Of a DNA stretch of 7,350 nt, positions 1 to 6,612 are shown piece by piece. The notes beneath the pieces are model-generated. The model was given only the letters and a program-made list of their open reading frames with translations, searched no databases and was not told the DNA's origin. Numbering within the stretch: the stretch's first letter is position 1; every line of letters begins with the position of its first letter. The position numbers and the translations under genes were made by a program. Source of the stretch: Bacilli bacterium (GTDB lineage Bacteria; Bacillota_I; Bacilli_A; RF39; UBA660); the NCBI GenBank assembly GCA_022791215.1, contig JAAVYQ010000087.1:1-7350 (forward strand). The letters run 5' to 3'.

Positions 1-102
1 AAATGTGGAAATGAAGTAGAAAGAGATATAAATGCAAGTTTAAATTTAATAGAAGAAGGAATGAAGTTACTAATAAAAGAAAATAAAATAATAATAGTAT
101 AG
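1..102 (+). CDS. tnpB: TnpB-type RNA-guided nuclease, C-terminal end only
   Basis: This is the last 33 codons of a reading frame that is open from base 1 and ends at TAG (100-102); the start lies outside the window. The peptide begins KCGNEVERDINASLNL. That matches the end of IS200/IS605-type TnpB proteins: the final Cys-Gly of the zinc ribbon, followed by the D/E-R-D-x-N-A-S block whose Asp (bases 25-27) is the third acidic residue of the RuvC nuclease site. Family members are RNA-guided DNA nucleases that promote retention of the transposon. The tail after the motif is short and lysine-rich. Whether the rest of the gene is intact, and whether a tnpA lies upstream, cannot be seen. The structured non-coding DNA directly downstream supports the call. 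Confidence 0.85.
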   Translation, partial: KCGNEVERDINASLNLIEEGMKLLIKENKIIIV

Positions 103-210
103 AAATATACTTTAAATAGAAATAGTACCCTAGCGACTAGGGGAAACTGGCCTGTACGTGGTGAAAGTCCAATAAAGCAGGAATCCAAACTCGTGAGAGT
201 TAGGGGGTGA
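103..210 (+). ncRNA. Putative omegaRNA (reRNA) scaffold for TnpB
   Basis: In TnpB elements the guide RNA scaffold comes from the 3' end of tnpB and the right end of the element, and the guide is copied from DNA just beyond that end. Here the DNA directly after the tnpB stop folds well. The stem CCCTAG/CTAGGG lies at 128-142. A second stem at 185-204 has AACTC/GAGTT around GTGA and is extended by CC/GG past one A-A mismatch. CCTG (151-154) could pair with CAGG (178-181). The location and structures are seen; the RNA identity is inferred from family knowledge. The 5' end may lie inside tnpB, and the 3' end plus guide would run into about 208-235. An IStron-type 3' end is an alternative that needs the missing left part to test. 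Confidence 0.5.
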
Positions 211-264
211 ATTAATACGATAGTTTTAATTTACTTTTGTTCTATAATTATTGCAAATAAATGT

Positions 265-293
265 TTGAATATTTTTGGCTGTTGTGTTATTAT
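265..293 (+). promoter_or_regulatory. Candidate sigma-70/sigma-A promoter for the cca-dnaD-nth run
   Basis: TTGAAT (265-270) is followed by a 17-base spacer and TATTAT (288-293), with TG at 285-286 one base before the -10, giving an extended -10. Transcription would begin near 300, leaving a leader of only about 12 bases that carries the AGAGG ribosome binding site of cca. A second TATAAT lies at 243-248 but has no good -35. I see no gene or other clear structure between the inferred transposon end and cca. Confidence 0.45.
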
Positions 294-311
294 TAATTTA
301 GAGGTAAAGTT

Positions 312-1403
312 ATGGTTTATTATGATATTTTAAATAAGTTTGAAAATCATGGTTTTGAAGCATATATAGTAGGTGGTTATGTTAGAGATCATATTCTTGG
401 TAAGCCTAGTATTGATGCTGATGTTATTACTAATGCTTTGCCTAGTGAAATATCTCTTGTTTTTGGTGATGCCGTCCTTAATATTTTTGAAAGATATGGT
501 GCAGTTAAACTAAAAGTTGATGATAGTTTAGTTGATGTGACTACTTTTAGAAGAGAATTATCTTATGTTAATGGTAAGCCTTCCAAAGTAGAGTTTATTG
601 GTAATGTTAAAGAGGATTTGTTAAGAAGAGATTTTACTATTAATACTTTGTGTATGAATAAAGATAATGTTGTTTTTGATTATTTGGGTATTATGAATGA
701 CTTTGATTTAGGAATTATTAAAACTATTAGAGATACAAAACAAGTTTTATTTGAAGATCCTTCTAGGATGATTAGGGCTCTTAGGTTTATGAGTGAATTG
801 AATTTTTCTTTAGATACTGAGATTCATAATTTTATTTTGGAAAATAAAGAATTATTTTATAAGATTAGTTATGTTAAAAGAAAACAAGAGTTAGATAAAT
901 TATTTAATAGTGGTAGTTCTATGATGTTTTTTGATTATATTAAAAAGTTTGGTTTAGAAGAGTTTTTGGGCATTTTTGTGAGTGATCTTTTTGTAGATGT
1001 TAAGAGTAATATTGGTGTTTGGGCTCAGATAAATGTTTCTAATTGCTATAATTTTTCTAAGTTAGAAAGAAAACAAATAAAAATTGTTAAGATATTGTTA
1101 AGTAAAGGGTTTATTGAGAAGTATGATTTGTATGTATATGGTTTAGATATTTGTTTGATTGTTGCTGATATTTTAAGTATTGATAAAAAAAATTTATCTT
1201 TGTTGTATACTAATCTTGTAATTAAAGATATAATGGATATATGTATTAGTGCTGATGAGATATGTTCTTTATTGAATGTTAGTTCTAAATTGGCTTGGAA
1301 TTATCTTAAAATTATAGAAAAGGAAATTGTTAATGGTACTTTATTTAATGATTATAATATGATAGTTGATAGAGTGAAGGAGTGGGGTGATTTAAATGTC
1401 TGA
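312..1403 (+). CDS. cca: CCA-adding enzyme (tRNA nucleotidyltransferase)
   Basis: This class II nucleotidyltransferase of 363 residues builds or repairs the 3' CCA of tRNAs from CTP and ATP. The head domain has GGYVRD at 21-26, the metal-binding pair D35 and D37 (IDADV, where many relatives have DIDIAT), and a third acidic residue at about D75 (VDVTTFR). RRDFTIN (105-111) and EDPSRMIRALRF (148-159) are the ribose/NTP-selecting and neck motifs. KRKQELDKL at about 189-197 corresponds to the ER-x-x-EL segment of the family. The head and neck are well conserved; the C-terminal body and tail are less so and a little short compared with the roughly 390-400 residues usual in Bacilli. AGAGG (300-304) sits 7 bases before ATG. 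The gene ends in TGA and overlaps dnaD by 8 bases. Poly(A) polymerase is the alternative from the same family but is unlikely in this lineage. Confidence 0.93.
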   Translation: MVYYDILNKFENHGFEAYIVGGYVRDHILGKPSIDADVITNALPSEISLVFGDAVLNIFERYGAVKLKVDDSLVDVTTFRRELSYVNGKPSKVEFIGNVKEDLLRRDFTINTLCMNKDNVVFDYLGIMNDFDLGIIKTIRDTKQVLFEDPSRMIRALRFMSELNFSLDTEIHNFILENKELFYKISYVKRKQELDKLFNSGSSMMFFDYIKKFGLEEFLGIFVSDLFVDVKSNIGVWAQINVSNCYNFSKLERKQIKIVKILLSKGFIEKYDLYVYGLDICLIVADILSIDKKNLSLLYTNLVIKDIMDICISADEICSLLNVSSKLAWNYLKIIEKEIVNGTLFNDYNMIVDRVKEWGDLNV

Positions 1404-1989
1404 TTTAAAGAATATGTTTAAACAAAAAAATTATCAAATTAATCCATTGATTTTAAAAAATTTGAAAAGTTTAAGTTTGTCTTTGGAAGAGTTTTTGTTA
1501 ATTGTTTATTTTATTAATGAAGAACCTTTTTTGGATTTAGTGAAAATTAAGGACGTTTTAGGTTTTAGTGATGAGGAAATTTTAAATGTTTATAGTGATC
1601 TTTTATCTAAAGGTTTGATTGAAGTTATCGTTGAGAAAAAAGATAGTAGGGTGAGTGAGACAATTTCTTTAGAGTTGTTTTATGATAAGTTGGTGTTAAA
1701 TAGGTCTAATAGTGATGATAGTAATACTGATATTTTTTCTAAATTTGAAAAAGAGTTTGCTAGGACTTTAAGTCCAATTGAGTACGAAAGAATTAATTCT
1801 TGGATCAGTAGTGGTGTTAGTGAGGATATGATCGTGAGCGCTCTTAACGAAGCTATTATTAATGGATCTCCTAATATTAGATATATTGATAGGATTATTT
1901 ATGAATGGAGTAAGAATAAAAGTAATGCTGATAAAGAGGACTATAAGGAACTTTTTGATTATGATTGGTTAGGTGATAGTAATGAATAA
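1396..1989 (+). CDS. dnaD: DnaD-like replication initiation / primosome protein
   Basis: This 197-residue protein has the DnaD two-domain plan. Residues 1-100 form a probable winged-helix oligomerisation domain (EEFLLIVYFIN at 31-41, then ILNVYSDLLSKGLIEV). An acidic Ser/Asn/Asp linker at about 103-113 follows, and then the DnaD/DnaB C-terminal DNA-binding domain. That domain starts FEKEFARTLSP (117-127) and holds the family signature Y-x3-I-x3-W at Y163, I167 and W171. A YDWL tail (189-192) is also common in this family. In low-GC Gram-positives DnaD acts with DnaA, DnaB and DnaI in loading the replicative helicase at oriC and in PriA-dependent restart. ATG overlaps the cca stop by 8 bases, with GGGGTGAT (1384-1391) as the ribosome binding site, so it is translationally coupled to cca. 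Confidence 0.92.
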   Translation: MSDLKNMFKQKNYQINPLILKNLKSLSLSLEEFLLIVYFINEEPFLDLVKIKDVLGFSDEEILNVYSDLLSKGLIEVIVEKKDSRVSETISLELFYDKLVLNRSNSDDSNTDIFSKFEKEFARTLSPIEYERINSWISSGVSEDMIVSALNEAIINGSPNIRYIDRIIYEWSKNKSNADKEDYKELFDYDWLGDSNE

Positions 1990-2617
1990 GAGAGATTCTA
2001 TTTTAAATGAAATGAATAATTTATTTCCTAATCCTAAGTGCGAACTTAATTATTCTAAGGATTATGAATTGTTGTTGGCTGTTATGCTTAGTGCTCAAAC
2101 TACTGATAAGAGAGTTAATTTGGTTACTGAACCTCTTTTTAGAGAGTTTGATACTTTGGAAAAATTAAATTCTCTTAGTATTAGTGATATTGAGAAACAT
2201 ATTAAGTCTATAGGTATGTATAAGCAAAAAGCAAAGCATTTTAAAAGCATTGTGTCTTCGCTTATTGAGTTAGGCGGGCATGTTCCTAATGACCGAGAAA
2301 TGCTACTTAAAATGAGTGGTATAGGTAGGAAAACAGTTAATGTTGTCTTGTCTAATCTGTACAATGAGCCTTGTATAGCTGTTGATACTCATGTTAATAG
2401 AGTTAGTAAGCGTCTTGGTCTTGCTGATGATAGTGATGATGTTTTGGTTGTAGAGAATAAACTTATGAAAGAATTTCCTAAGGATACTTGGAGTAAACTT
2501 CATCATCAACTAGTTCTTTTTGGTAGATATAAGTGTAAAGCTGTGAATCCTGAATGTGAATCTTGCAAGTTAAAAGAGTTTTGTAAGGATGTGCATTGTT
2601 ATGACAAGAAAAAATAA
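1982..2617 (+). CDS. nth: Endonuclease III (DNA glycosylase / AP lyase)
   Basis: This full-length endonuclease III of 211 residues excises oxidised pyrimidines and cleaves the resulting abasic site. LLLAVMLSAQTTDKRVN (30-46) is the conserved N-terminal helix region. The helix-hairpin-helix is MSGIGRKTVNVV (111-122) with catalytic Lys117, and AVDTHVNRV (133-141) carries catalytic Asp135. The C-terminus has a complete 4Fe-4S cluster motif with spacing C-x6-C-x2-C-x5-C at Cys185, 192, 195 and 201. I chose ATG at 1982 over the in-frame GTG at 1973 because AGGTGAT (1971-1977) lies 4 bases before the ATG and the GTG sits inside that ribosome binding site. The start overlaps the dnaD stop by 8 bases. 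The dnaD-nth pairing is typical of Bacilli. Confidence 0.96.
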   Translation: MNKRDSILNEMNNLFPNPKCELNYSKDYELLLAVMLSAQTTDKRVNLVTEPLFREFDTLEKLNSLSISDIEKHIKSIGMYKQKAKHFKSIVSSLIELGGHVPNDREMLLKMSGIGRKTVNVVLSNLYNEPCIAVDTHVNRVSKRLGLADDSDDVLVVENKLMKEFPKDTWSKLHHQLVLFGRYKCKAVNPECESCKLKEFCKDVHCYDKKK

Positions 2618-3026
2618 AGTTATTGTTTTATCTTTAAGTATTATATCTATTTTGTTATTTTTGGTTGTAGTTCTTTATTTTTCTATTGTTTCTTTGAAGA
2701 AATATATTCCAAATGTTCTTTTTAAAAATATTAATGGTGCTATTTTTAATTCTAAGGTTTTAAAAAATGAGATAGGTGATATTGATAAGGCTGAATTTCA
2801 ATTGTTTCCTGTTTTTAGTTATGAATATGATAATTATGTTCGTAAAGCAAAATTGTCTTATAAAATTACTACAAAGGATGGAAATGTTTATAATGTTTTA
2901 ATTTCTACTAATCCTACTTCTTATAGTAATGTTTATTCTTATCAAATAGATGATAAGATCCTTTATGAACATGTTGATGTTTATGATAAGTTTTTAAATA
3001 ATGTTGAAGTAGATGGAATTTCTTAA
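2601..3026 (+). CDS. Single-pass membrane protein of unknown function
   Basis: I do not recognise this family. The product is about 141 residues: a short basic N-terminus (MTRKNK), a long hydrophobic segment at about 7-30, and an extracytoplasmic part of about 110 residues. That part is rich in Tyr, Asn, Asp and Lys and looks mostly beta (AKLSYKITTKDGNVYNVLIS). The positive-inside rule places the C-terminal part outside the membrane. There is no lipobox Cys, so it is a membrane anchor, not a lipoprotein. ATG 2601 lies 11 bases after AAGGA (2585-2589); an in-frame ATG at 2589 overlaps that AAGGA and is less likely. The gene overlaps the end of nth by 17 bases, so it is part of the same transcript. 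It occupies the position of ypoC in B. subtilis but does not look like that cytoplasmic protein. A YpmB/TseB-like cell-envelope role is only a guess from topology. Confidence 0.75.
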   Translation: MTRKNKVIVLSLSIISILLFLVVVLYFSIVSLKKYIPNVLFKNINGAIFNSKVLKNEIGDIDKAEFQLFPVFSYEYDNYVRKAKLSYKITTKDGNVYNVLISTNPTSYSNVYSYQIDDKILYEHVDVYDKFLNNVEVDGIS

Positions 3027-3027
3027 T

Positions 3028-3062
3028 AAAATTTTATGGAATTTATGTTTCATAATTTTTTA
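3028..3062 (+). terminator. Possible terminator of the cca-dnaD-nth run
   Basis: Directly after the last stop codon, AAAATTTTATG (3028-3038) can pair with CATAATTTTTT (3051-3061) with two T-T mismatches, followed by or overlapping a T-run. The stem is almost entirely A-T and weak, so this is a tentative call. Its position in the gap between convergent genes fits. Confidence 0.35.
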
Positions 3063-3083
3063 TTTGTCTAATTTTTGTGGTAA

Positions 3084-3109
3084 AGAAAAAAGAGAGTTTT
3101 TTCTCTCTT
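3084..3109 (-). terminator. Rho-independent terminator of recU-ponA
   Basis: On the minus strand a perfect 7-bp stem, AAGAGAG (3109-3103) with CTCTCTT (3096-3090), closes an A6 loop and is followed by a T-tract (complement of 3085-3089). The hairpin overlaps the last two bases of the ponA stop codon. On the plus strand the same hairpin lacks a downstream T-run, so it mainly serves the leftward genes, though it may also slow rightward transcription. Confidence 0.85.
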
Positions 3110-5957
3110 ATTCAACGTAGACTTTTCTAGTTTCTTTGTAAGGTACTCCCATGTAATTTACTGTATATACTACTTCATAAGCACCTGCTTTAGTGCTATC
3201 TATTTCTTTTATGTCTACACAAGCATCTGTACAATCTCTTATTTGATATGACATATCTTTTTTGTTTATAGTGTTAGTTACGTCTACATCATCTACTAGG
3301 AATAATATTGTTTTTAATCCTAAATCTGGTATAGTGTCTCCAACTTTATATTTTGGATTTACCCAGAAGCCATCACTTGTTTCAACAGCTTTCATATCTA
3401 TTTTGAATGATGTGGCTTTTCCAGTTAGTTTTTCTTGAACACCACTGCTTGCGTTTGATTTAAATATTGAATATGCTGATTTGACTACAACGGCATCATA
3501 TCCAACTATGTTATTGATAGTGTAACTTGTGTCAGTAGTGTGCGCTACGAAGGTAAGGTTATCTCCTTTTTTAAGATATATATCAAATCCAAATGCCCCA
3601 ATGTTGTTTTTATTGTATTCTAGTCTTTGTTGTAGGTATTTTTCTGACCATTCTCTAAAACTAGTCGTAAAGTATTTTCTTAAGTATTCTTCATTTGCAG
3701 CATCTGGTATTCCTGGACTTGTCCATGTTAATTTTGCACTATTTTTTTCTTCTACTACTTTTAAGTTTGTAGGATTACTTAGTTCTGTATATCTGTTAGA
3801 TACTTCTGTAGGCTCTGTTCCAGATATGAATAAATGTGTTTCTACTAAGTCAGATGGTGTGTAAGGACTTGGAAGTTTTGCAGGTATTGTTCCAAATTCT
3901 ACTTTGGATGATGTAATTCCTCTTGGTGTAGTGAATGAACTTCCTGTGTTCATTATGTTTCTTGTTAGTAATCCTTGTATTTGATTTCTATTAGTTGTTG
4001 CATTACTCATATAGTTTACATACTCAGGATCAAATTTATCATACGCATACCAAAATGTTATTGTGTATTCTGGATTGTATGTTGCTACCCATGAGTCACG
4101 TATTACGCTTGTACTTAAGCCGTATTGTCTTAACATATCGTCAGGATAACTACTTGTTCCTGTTTTTGTTGCTATTTGTGTTCCATATACTGTGGCTGTT
4201 CCTGGTGTTACATTGAATAGTATGTTAGTTATTAAGTATGCTGTCGTTTCTTTCATTACTCTTTCTCTTGTATATGTTTTTTCTGATACTTCACCACTTT
4301 CCATGAATTTTATTTTTTGTACACTGTGTGGTTCAGTGTAGTAGCCTCCATTAGCAAATGCTGAGTATGCACCTGCTAGTTCTACAGGGTTTGTTCCGTC
4401 AAATGCTCCAATTGATGCTGATTCAAATATTTTTCCGTTGTCATTTTCAGGTGTTATTCCAAGTTTTGTTGCAAAATCCCATTTTTGTTCGTTAGTTGTT
4501 GATTGGAATGCTAGTAGGGCAGCAGTGTTCATTGATTTTGATAGTGCTGTTTTTGCTGTTATTAATCCTTCATATTTTCCATTCCAGTTTCTTAGTGTAG
4601 CAGATGATCCAGTGTATTTTATTTCTTCATCAAATAATGGTGTGTATGTTGACCAATTTAAGTATTCAAATGCTGGACCGTAATCAAGTATTGGTTTTAT
4701 TGTTGATCCTGGATGTTTTTTGTCCATTGTAGCATGATTCCAATTTCGATTTCCTGTTTGATTTCTTCCTGCACCTACTGCTAGTATTGCTCCGTTTGAG
4801 TTGTCAAGTACCGCTACTGCTAAGTCAATTTTATCATCTTTGAATTGGTATCCTAAATTTCCATTGTATATATTATTTATTACGTCTTGTTTTCCTGAAT
4901 CAAAGTATGTGTATATTTCAAGTGATACTGTGTATGGATTTACTCCATATTTGTTTATTACTTCTTCTACAACTGTGTCAATGTATCCTTGGTATGGATT
5001 AGTGTTTGAACTTTGTGGTTTTAACATTTCTTCTATAGGCATCGCTTTTGCTGCTTCACATGTTTCTTCGTTTATGTATCCGTGTCTTTGCATTAGGTTT
5101 AAAACTTGATTTCTTCTTGCTTTTGCATTTTCTGGATTTATGTATGGATCGTATGCTGTTGGTGCTTGGAAGAGACCAGCTATTAATGCTGCTTCACTAA
5201 GGCTTAAATCTTTTGCACTTTTTCCAAAGTATGTGTGACTTGCTTGTTCAACTCCAAATGAGTTTTCTCCTAGGAATCCAGAGTTAAGGTATAGTTCTAA
5301 GATTTCTTGTTTTGTATATGCTTTTTCTATTTTAAATACTGATAGATATATGTCTGTGAATTTTCTTGTTATTCCTGCAAATCCTTCGCTAGTTGTATCT
5401 GTTAAGCCGTTTTTACTTACTTGCATCGTTAGGGTAGATGCTCCTCCGGCTCCTGATTGTCCTAGTAATTGTTGTACACTCGCTTTTAGAAATCTTGCAA
5501 TGTCAACTCCGTTGTGTTGGAAGAATCTTGAATCTTCTGTTGCTACTACTGCGTCTATTAATACTTGTGGAAATTGATCATATGTTAGTTTGATTCTTTT
5601 TTCAACAATTCCATCTCCAACACTCATTCCAAGAGTGGCTAGTTCGTTTCCATTTATGTCATATATTACTGATGATTCTTTGTCGAACAACTTGTCTTCG
5701 TTAAATTCTGGTGCACTTTGTACTATGTATATTGCAAATATTATCATTAGTATTATGCATAATATTGCAAATGATGTTATTCCTATTAGTATCCAGTAAC
5801 CAATTTTTCTTTTGTTTAGTTTCTTTTTCTCTTTACCATTTTTTTTGATTTGTGGTTTTTTGTTGTTATCTTTTTTCTCTTTTTTTATTTTGGCTTTTAA
5901 ACCTTCTCCTTTGTTTCTAATTTTGTTAAATTTAATTTTACTTTTTGTACTTGCCAT
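3108..5957 (-). CDS. ponA: Class A penicillin-binding protein 1 (bifunctional transglycosylase/transpeptidase)
   Basis: This is a 949-residue bifunctional peptidoglycan synthase anchored in the membrane, with its enzymatic part outside. A Lys-rich cytoplasmic tail covers residues 1-51 and a membrane helix about 54-79. The GT51 glycosyltransferase domain has EDSRFFQH with catalytic E141, GGASTLTMQ (171-179, where most relatives read GASTITQQ), RK at 198-199, and KQEILELYLN. The transpeptidase has S418-TI-K421, SMN at 475-477 and KTG at 598-600. After it come a fibronectin type III-like domain (about 728-835) and a terminal Ig-like domain (about 860-949) with a C-x3-C pair (C909, C913). ATG 5957 is chosen because AAGGAG (5970-5965) lies 7 bases upstream; the ATG at 5963 is only 1 base from it. 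It lies 11 bases after recU, the usual recU-ponA operon. The sequence shows a complete PBP1A-like enzyme. Confidence 0.95.
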   Translation of the reverse strand: MASTKSKIKFNKIRNKGEGLKAKIKKEKKDNNKKPQIKKNGKEKKKLNKRKIGYWILIGITSFAILCIILMIIFAIYIVQSAPEFNEDKLFDKESSVIYDINGNELATLGMSVGDGIVEKRIKLTYDQFPQVLIDAVVATEDSRFFQHNGVDIARFLKASVQQLLGQSGAGGASTLTMQVSKNGLTDTTSEGFAGITRKFTDIYLSVFKIEKAYTKQEILELYLNSGFLGENSFGVEQASHTYFGKSAKDLSLSEAALIAGLFQAPTAYDPYINPENAKARRNQVLNLMQRHGYINEETCEAAKAMPIEEMLKPQSSNTNPYQGYIDTVVEEVINKYGVNPYTVSLEIYTYFDSGKQDVINNIYNGNLGYQFKDDKIDLAVAVLDNSNGAILAVGAGRNQTGNRNWNHATMDKKHPGSTIKPILDYGPAFEYLNWSTYTPLFDEEIKYTGSSATLRNWNGKYEGLITAKTALSKSMNTAALLAFQSTTNEQKWDFATKLGITPENDNGKIFESASIGAFDGTNPVELAGAYSAFANGGYYTEPHSVQKIKFMESGEVSEKTYTRERVMKETTAYLITNILFNVTPGTATVYGTQIATKTGTSSYPDDMLRQYGLSTSVIRDSWVATYNPEYTITFWYAYDKFDPEYVNYMSNATTNRNQIQGLLTRNIMNTGSSFTTPRGITSSKVEFGTIPAKLPSPYTPSDLVETHLFISGTEPTEVSNRYTELSNPTNLKVVEEKNSAKLTWTSPGIPDAANEEYLRKYFTTSFREWSEKYLQQRLEYNKNNIGAFGFDIYLKKGDNLTFVAHTTDTSYTINNIVGYDAVVVKSAYSIFKSNASSGVQEKLTGKATSFKIDMKAVETSDGFWVNPKYKVGDTIPDLGLKTILFLVDDVDVTNTINKKDMSYQIRDCTDACVDIKEIDSTKAGAYEVVYTVNYMGVPYKETRKVYVE

Positions 5958-5964
5958 ACTCATT

Positions 5965-5970
5965 CTCCTT
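5965..5970 (-). promoter_or_regulatory. Ribosome binding site that sets the ponA start
   Basis: AAGGAG on the minus strand shares its first two bases (5970, 5969) with the TAA stop of recU. It is 7 bases from ATG 5957 but only 1 base from ATG 5963, so initiation at the second ATG is strongly favoured. The overlap with the recU stop suggests translational coupling. Confidence 0.85.
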
Positions 5971-6496
5971 AAAAATAAATTTTATCTAGGGTAGTAATAT
6001 AATCAAGTCTGGGAAGATATCCCTCTTTAATAATATGTCCCTTTTTTTCTATAATTTCATATGGAATACTTTTTCTTGTATTAGTATTTATGAACTCTAG
6101 TAAATCTTCTCCTTTGTATAGAAAAAAATTGTTGTTCATAAATATTATCAAGAATGCAATTCCTCCGTGGTTTATTATGTTTCTTATGTGAGTTATTTGA
6201 TGCTGTTTTATATTGTTTAGTGGAAACGATGTTGTGCTTTTACTTTCTTTTGCATCAAATTCTATATATCTAGATTTGTATACTCCGTTGTAATCAAGCG
6301 TACTAGTTTCACTGAAAACCGCTTTGTCTATTATCGTAGTTTTTCTTGATCTGTAGCAAACGTTTAATACTTTTATTGGAGTAGGTTTCTTATATATTAT
6401 AGCAATATCTTTGGATAGATAATATGTGTTGCTATCATTAATTATATGTTCTAGAAACATTCCACGGTTTTTATAATTCACAAATTTATTAGGCAC
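5969..6496 (-). CDS. recU: Holliday junction resolvase RecU
   Basis: This 175-residue endonuclease resolves four-way junctions in recombinational repair and chromosome segregation. Family landmarks in order are NRGMFLEHIIN (10-20), IAIIYKKPTPIKV (31-43), the active-site segment LDYNGVYKSRYIEFDAK (67-83), SFPLNNIKQHQ (90-100), and the C-terminal PRLDYITTLDKIYF (162-175). Compared with B. subtilis RecU as I recall it, D68 matches D88 and K83 matches K103, but D81 stands where E101 is expected. The start is GTG at 6496, with AGGTGAT (6509-6503) 6 bases upstream. The codon just before it is TAA, so no longer protein is possible, and the roughly 30-residue N-terminal extension of B. subtilis RecU is absent. 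It is the first gene of the recU-ponA operon. Confidence 0.94.
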   Translation of the reverse strand: MPNKFVNYKNRGMFLEHIINDSNTYYLSKDIAIIYKKPTPIKVLNVCYRSRKTTIIDKAVFSETSTLDYNGVYKSRYIEFDAKESKSTTSFPLNNIKQHQITHIRNIINHGGIAFLIIFMNNNFFLYKGEDLLEFINTNTRKSIPYEIIEKKGHIIKEGYLPRLDYITTLDKIYF

Positions 6497-6515
6497 TTAA
6501 TCATCACCTAGGTCA

Positions 6516-6532
6516 ATTATACTATAATTATA
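6516..6532 (-). promoter_or_regulatory. Candidate -10 elements for recU-ponA
   Basis: Two TATAAT hexamers occur on the minus strand, at 6532-6527 and 6521-6516, upstream of the recU ribosome binding site. Neither has a convincing -35 at 16-18 bases (TAGATT at 6544-6539 is the best for the proximal one). A promoter is expected here because the tRNA terminator lies just upstream, but which hexamer is used is unclear. Confidence 0.4.
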
Positions 6533-6612
6533 TGAAAAAATCTATTTTACAGTTGTTATTTGTTTAATTAGATGTAAACTTTTGATAGTGTAGAGTGTTT
6601 TTTGTTATGAAA

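Larger units (their letters stand above)
1..215 (+). mobile_element. Right end of an IS200/IS605-like (tnpB-bearing) element
   Basis: The tnpB terminus and the following hairpin-rich, C/G-richer segment form the 3' end of an insertion element whose left part is outside the window. The segment from about 125 to 208 is clearly less AT-rich than the flanking DNA. It holds two hairpins: a perfect 6-bp stem with a 3-base loop (128-133 with 137-142), and a GTGA-looped stem (188-192 with 197-201). Subterminal hairpins are what TnpA Y1 transposases recognise in this family. The outer boundary is inferred to lie shortly after the GGGGG run (203-207); the exact cleavage site cannot be set without a related element or an empty site. 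Confidence 0.6.

Noticed and set aside
103..311. Group II intron end, riboswitch or T-box in the leader of cca
   Set aside because: No domain V-like hairpin, T-box motif or known aptamer core was seen; the structure is better explained as the right end of the TnpB element.
1973..1981. GTG at 1973 as the nth start
   Set aside because: It falls within the AGGTGAT ribosome binding site that serves ATG 1982, and family alignment does not need the extra residues.
2095..2509. Minus-strand open frames of 89 and 68 codons
   Set aside because: They are antisense to nth, which is complete with catalytic and iron-sulfur residues; no ribosome binding site or family likeness was seen.
2589..2600. ATG at 2589 as the start of the membrane protein
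   Set aside because: It overlaps the AAGGA that most likely serves ATG 2601; kept only as a less likely option.
5958..5963. ATG at 5963 as the ponA start
   Set aside because: It is 1 base from the AAGGAG site; ATG 5957 at 7 bases is far better placed.
3529..5994. Several plus-strand open frames of 60-111 codons inside and just beyond ponA
   Set aside because: They lie antisense to a complete, motif-bearing PBP1 gene, have no clear ribosome binding sites, and their peptides look like reversed low-complexity coding sequence.
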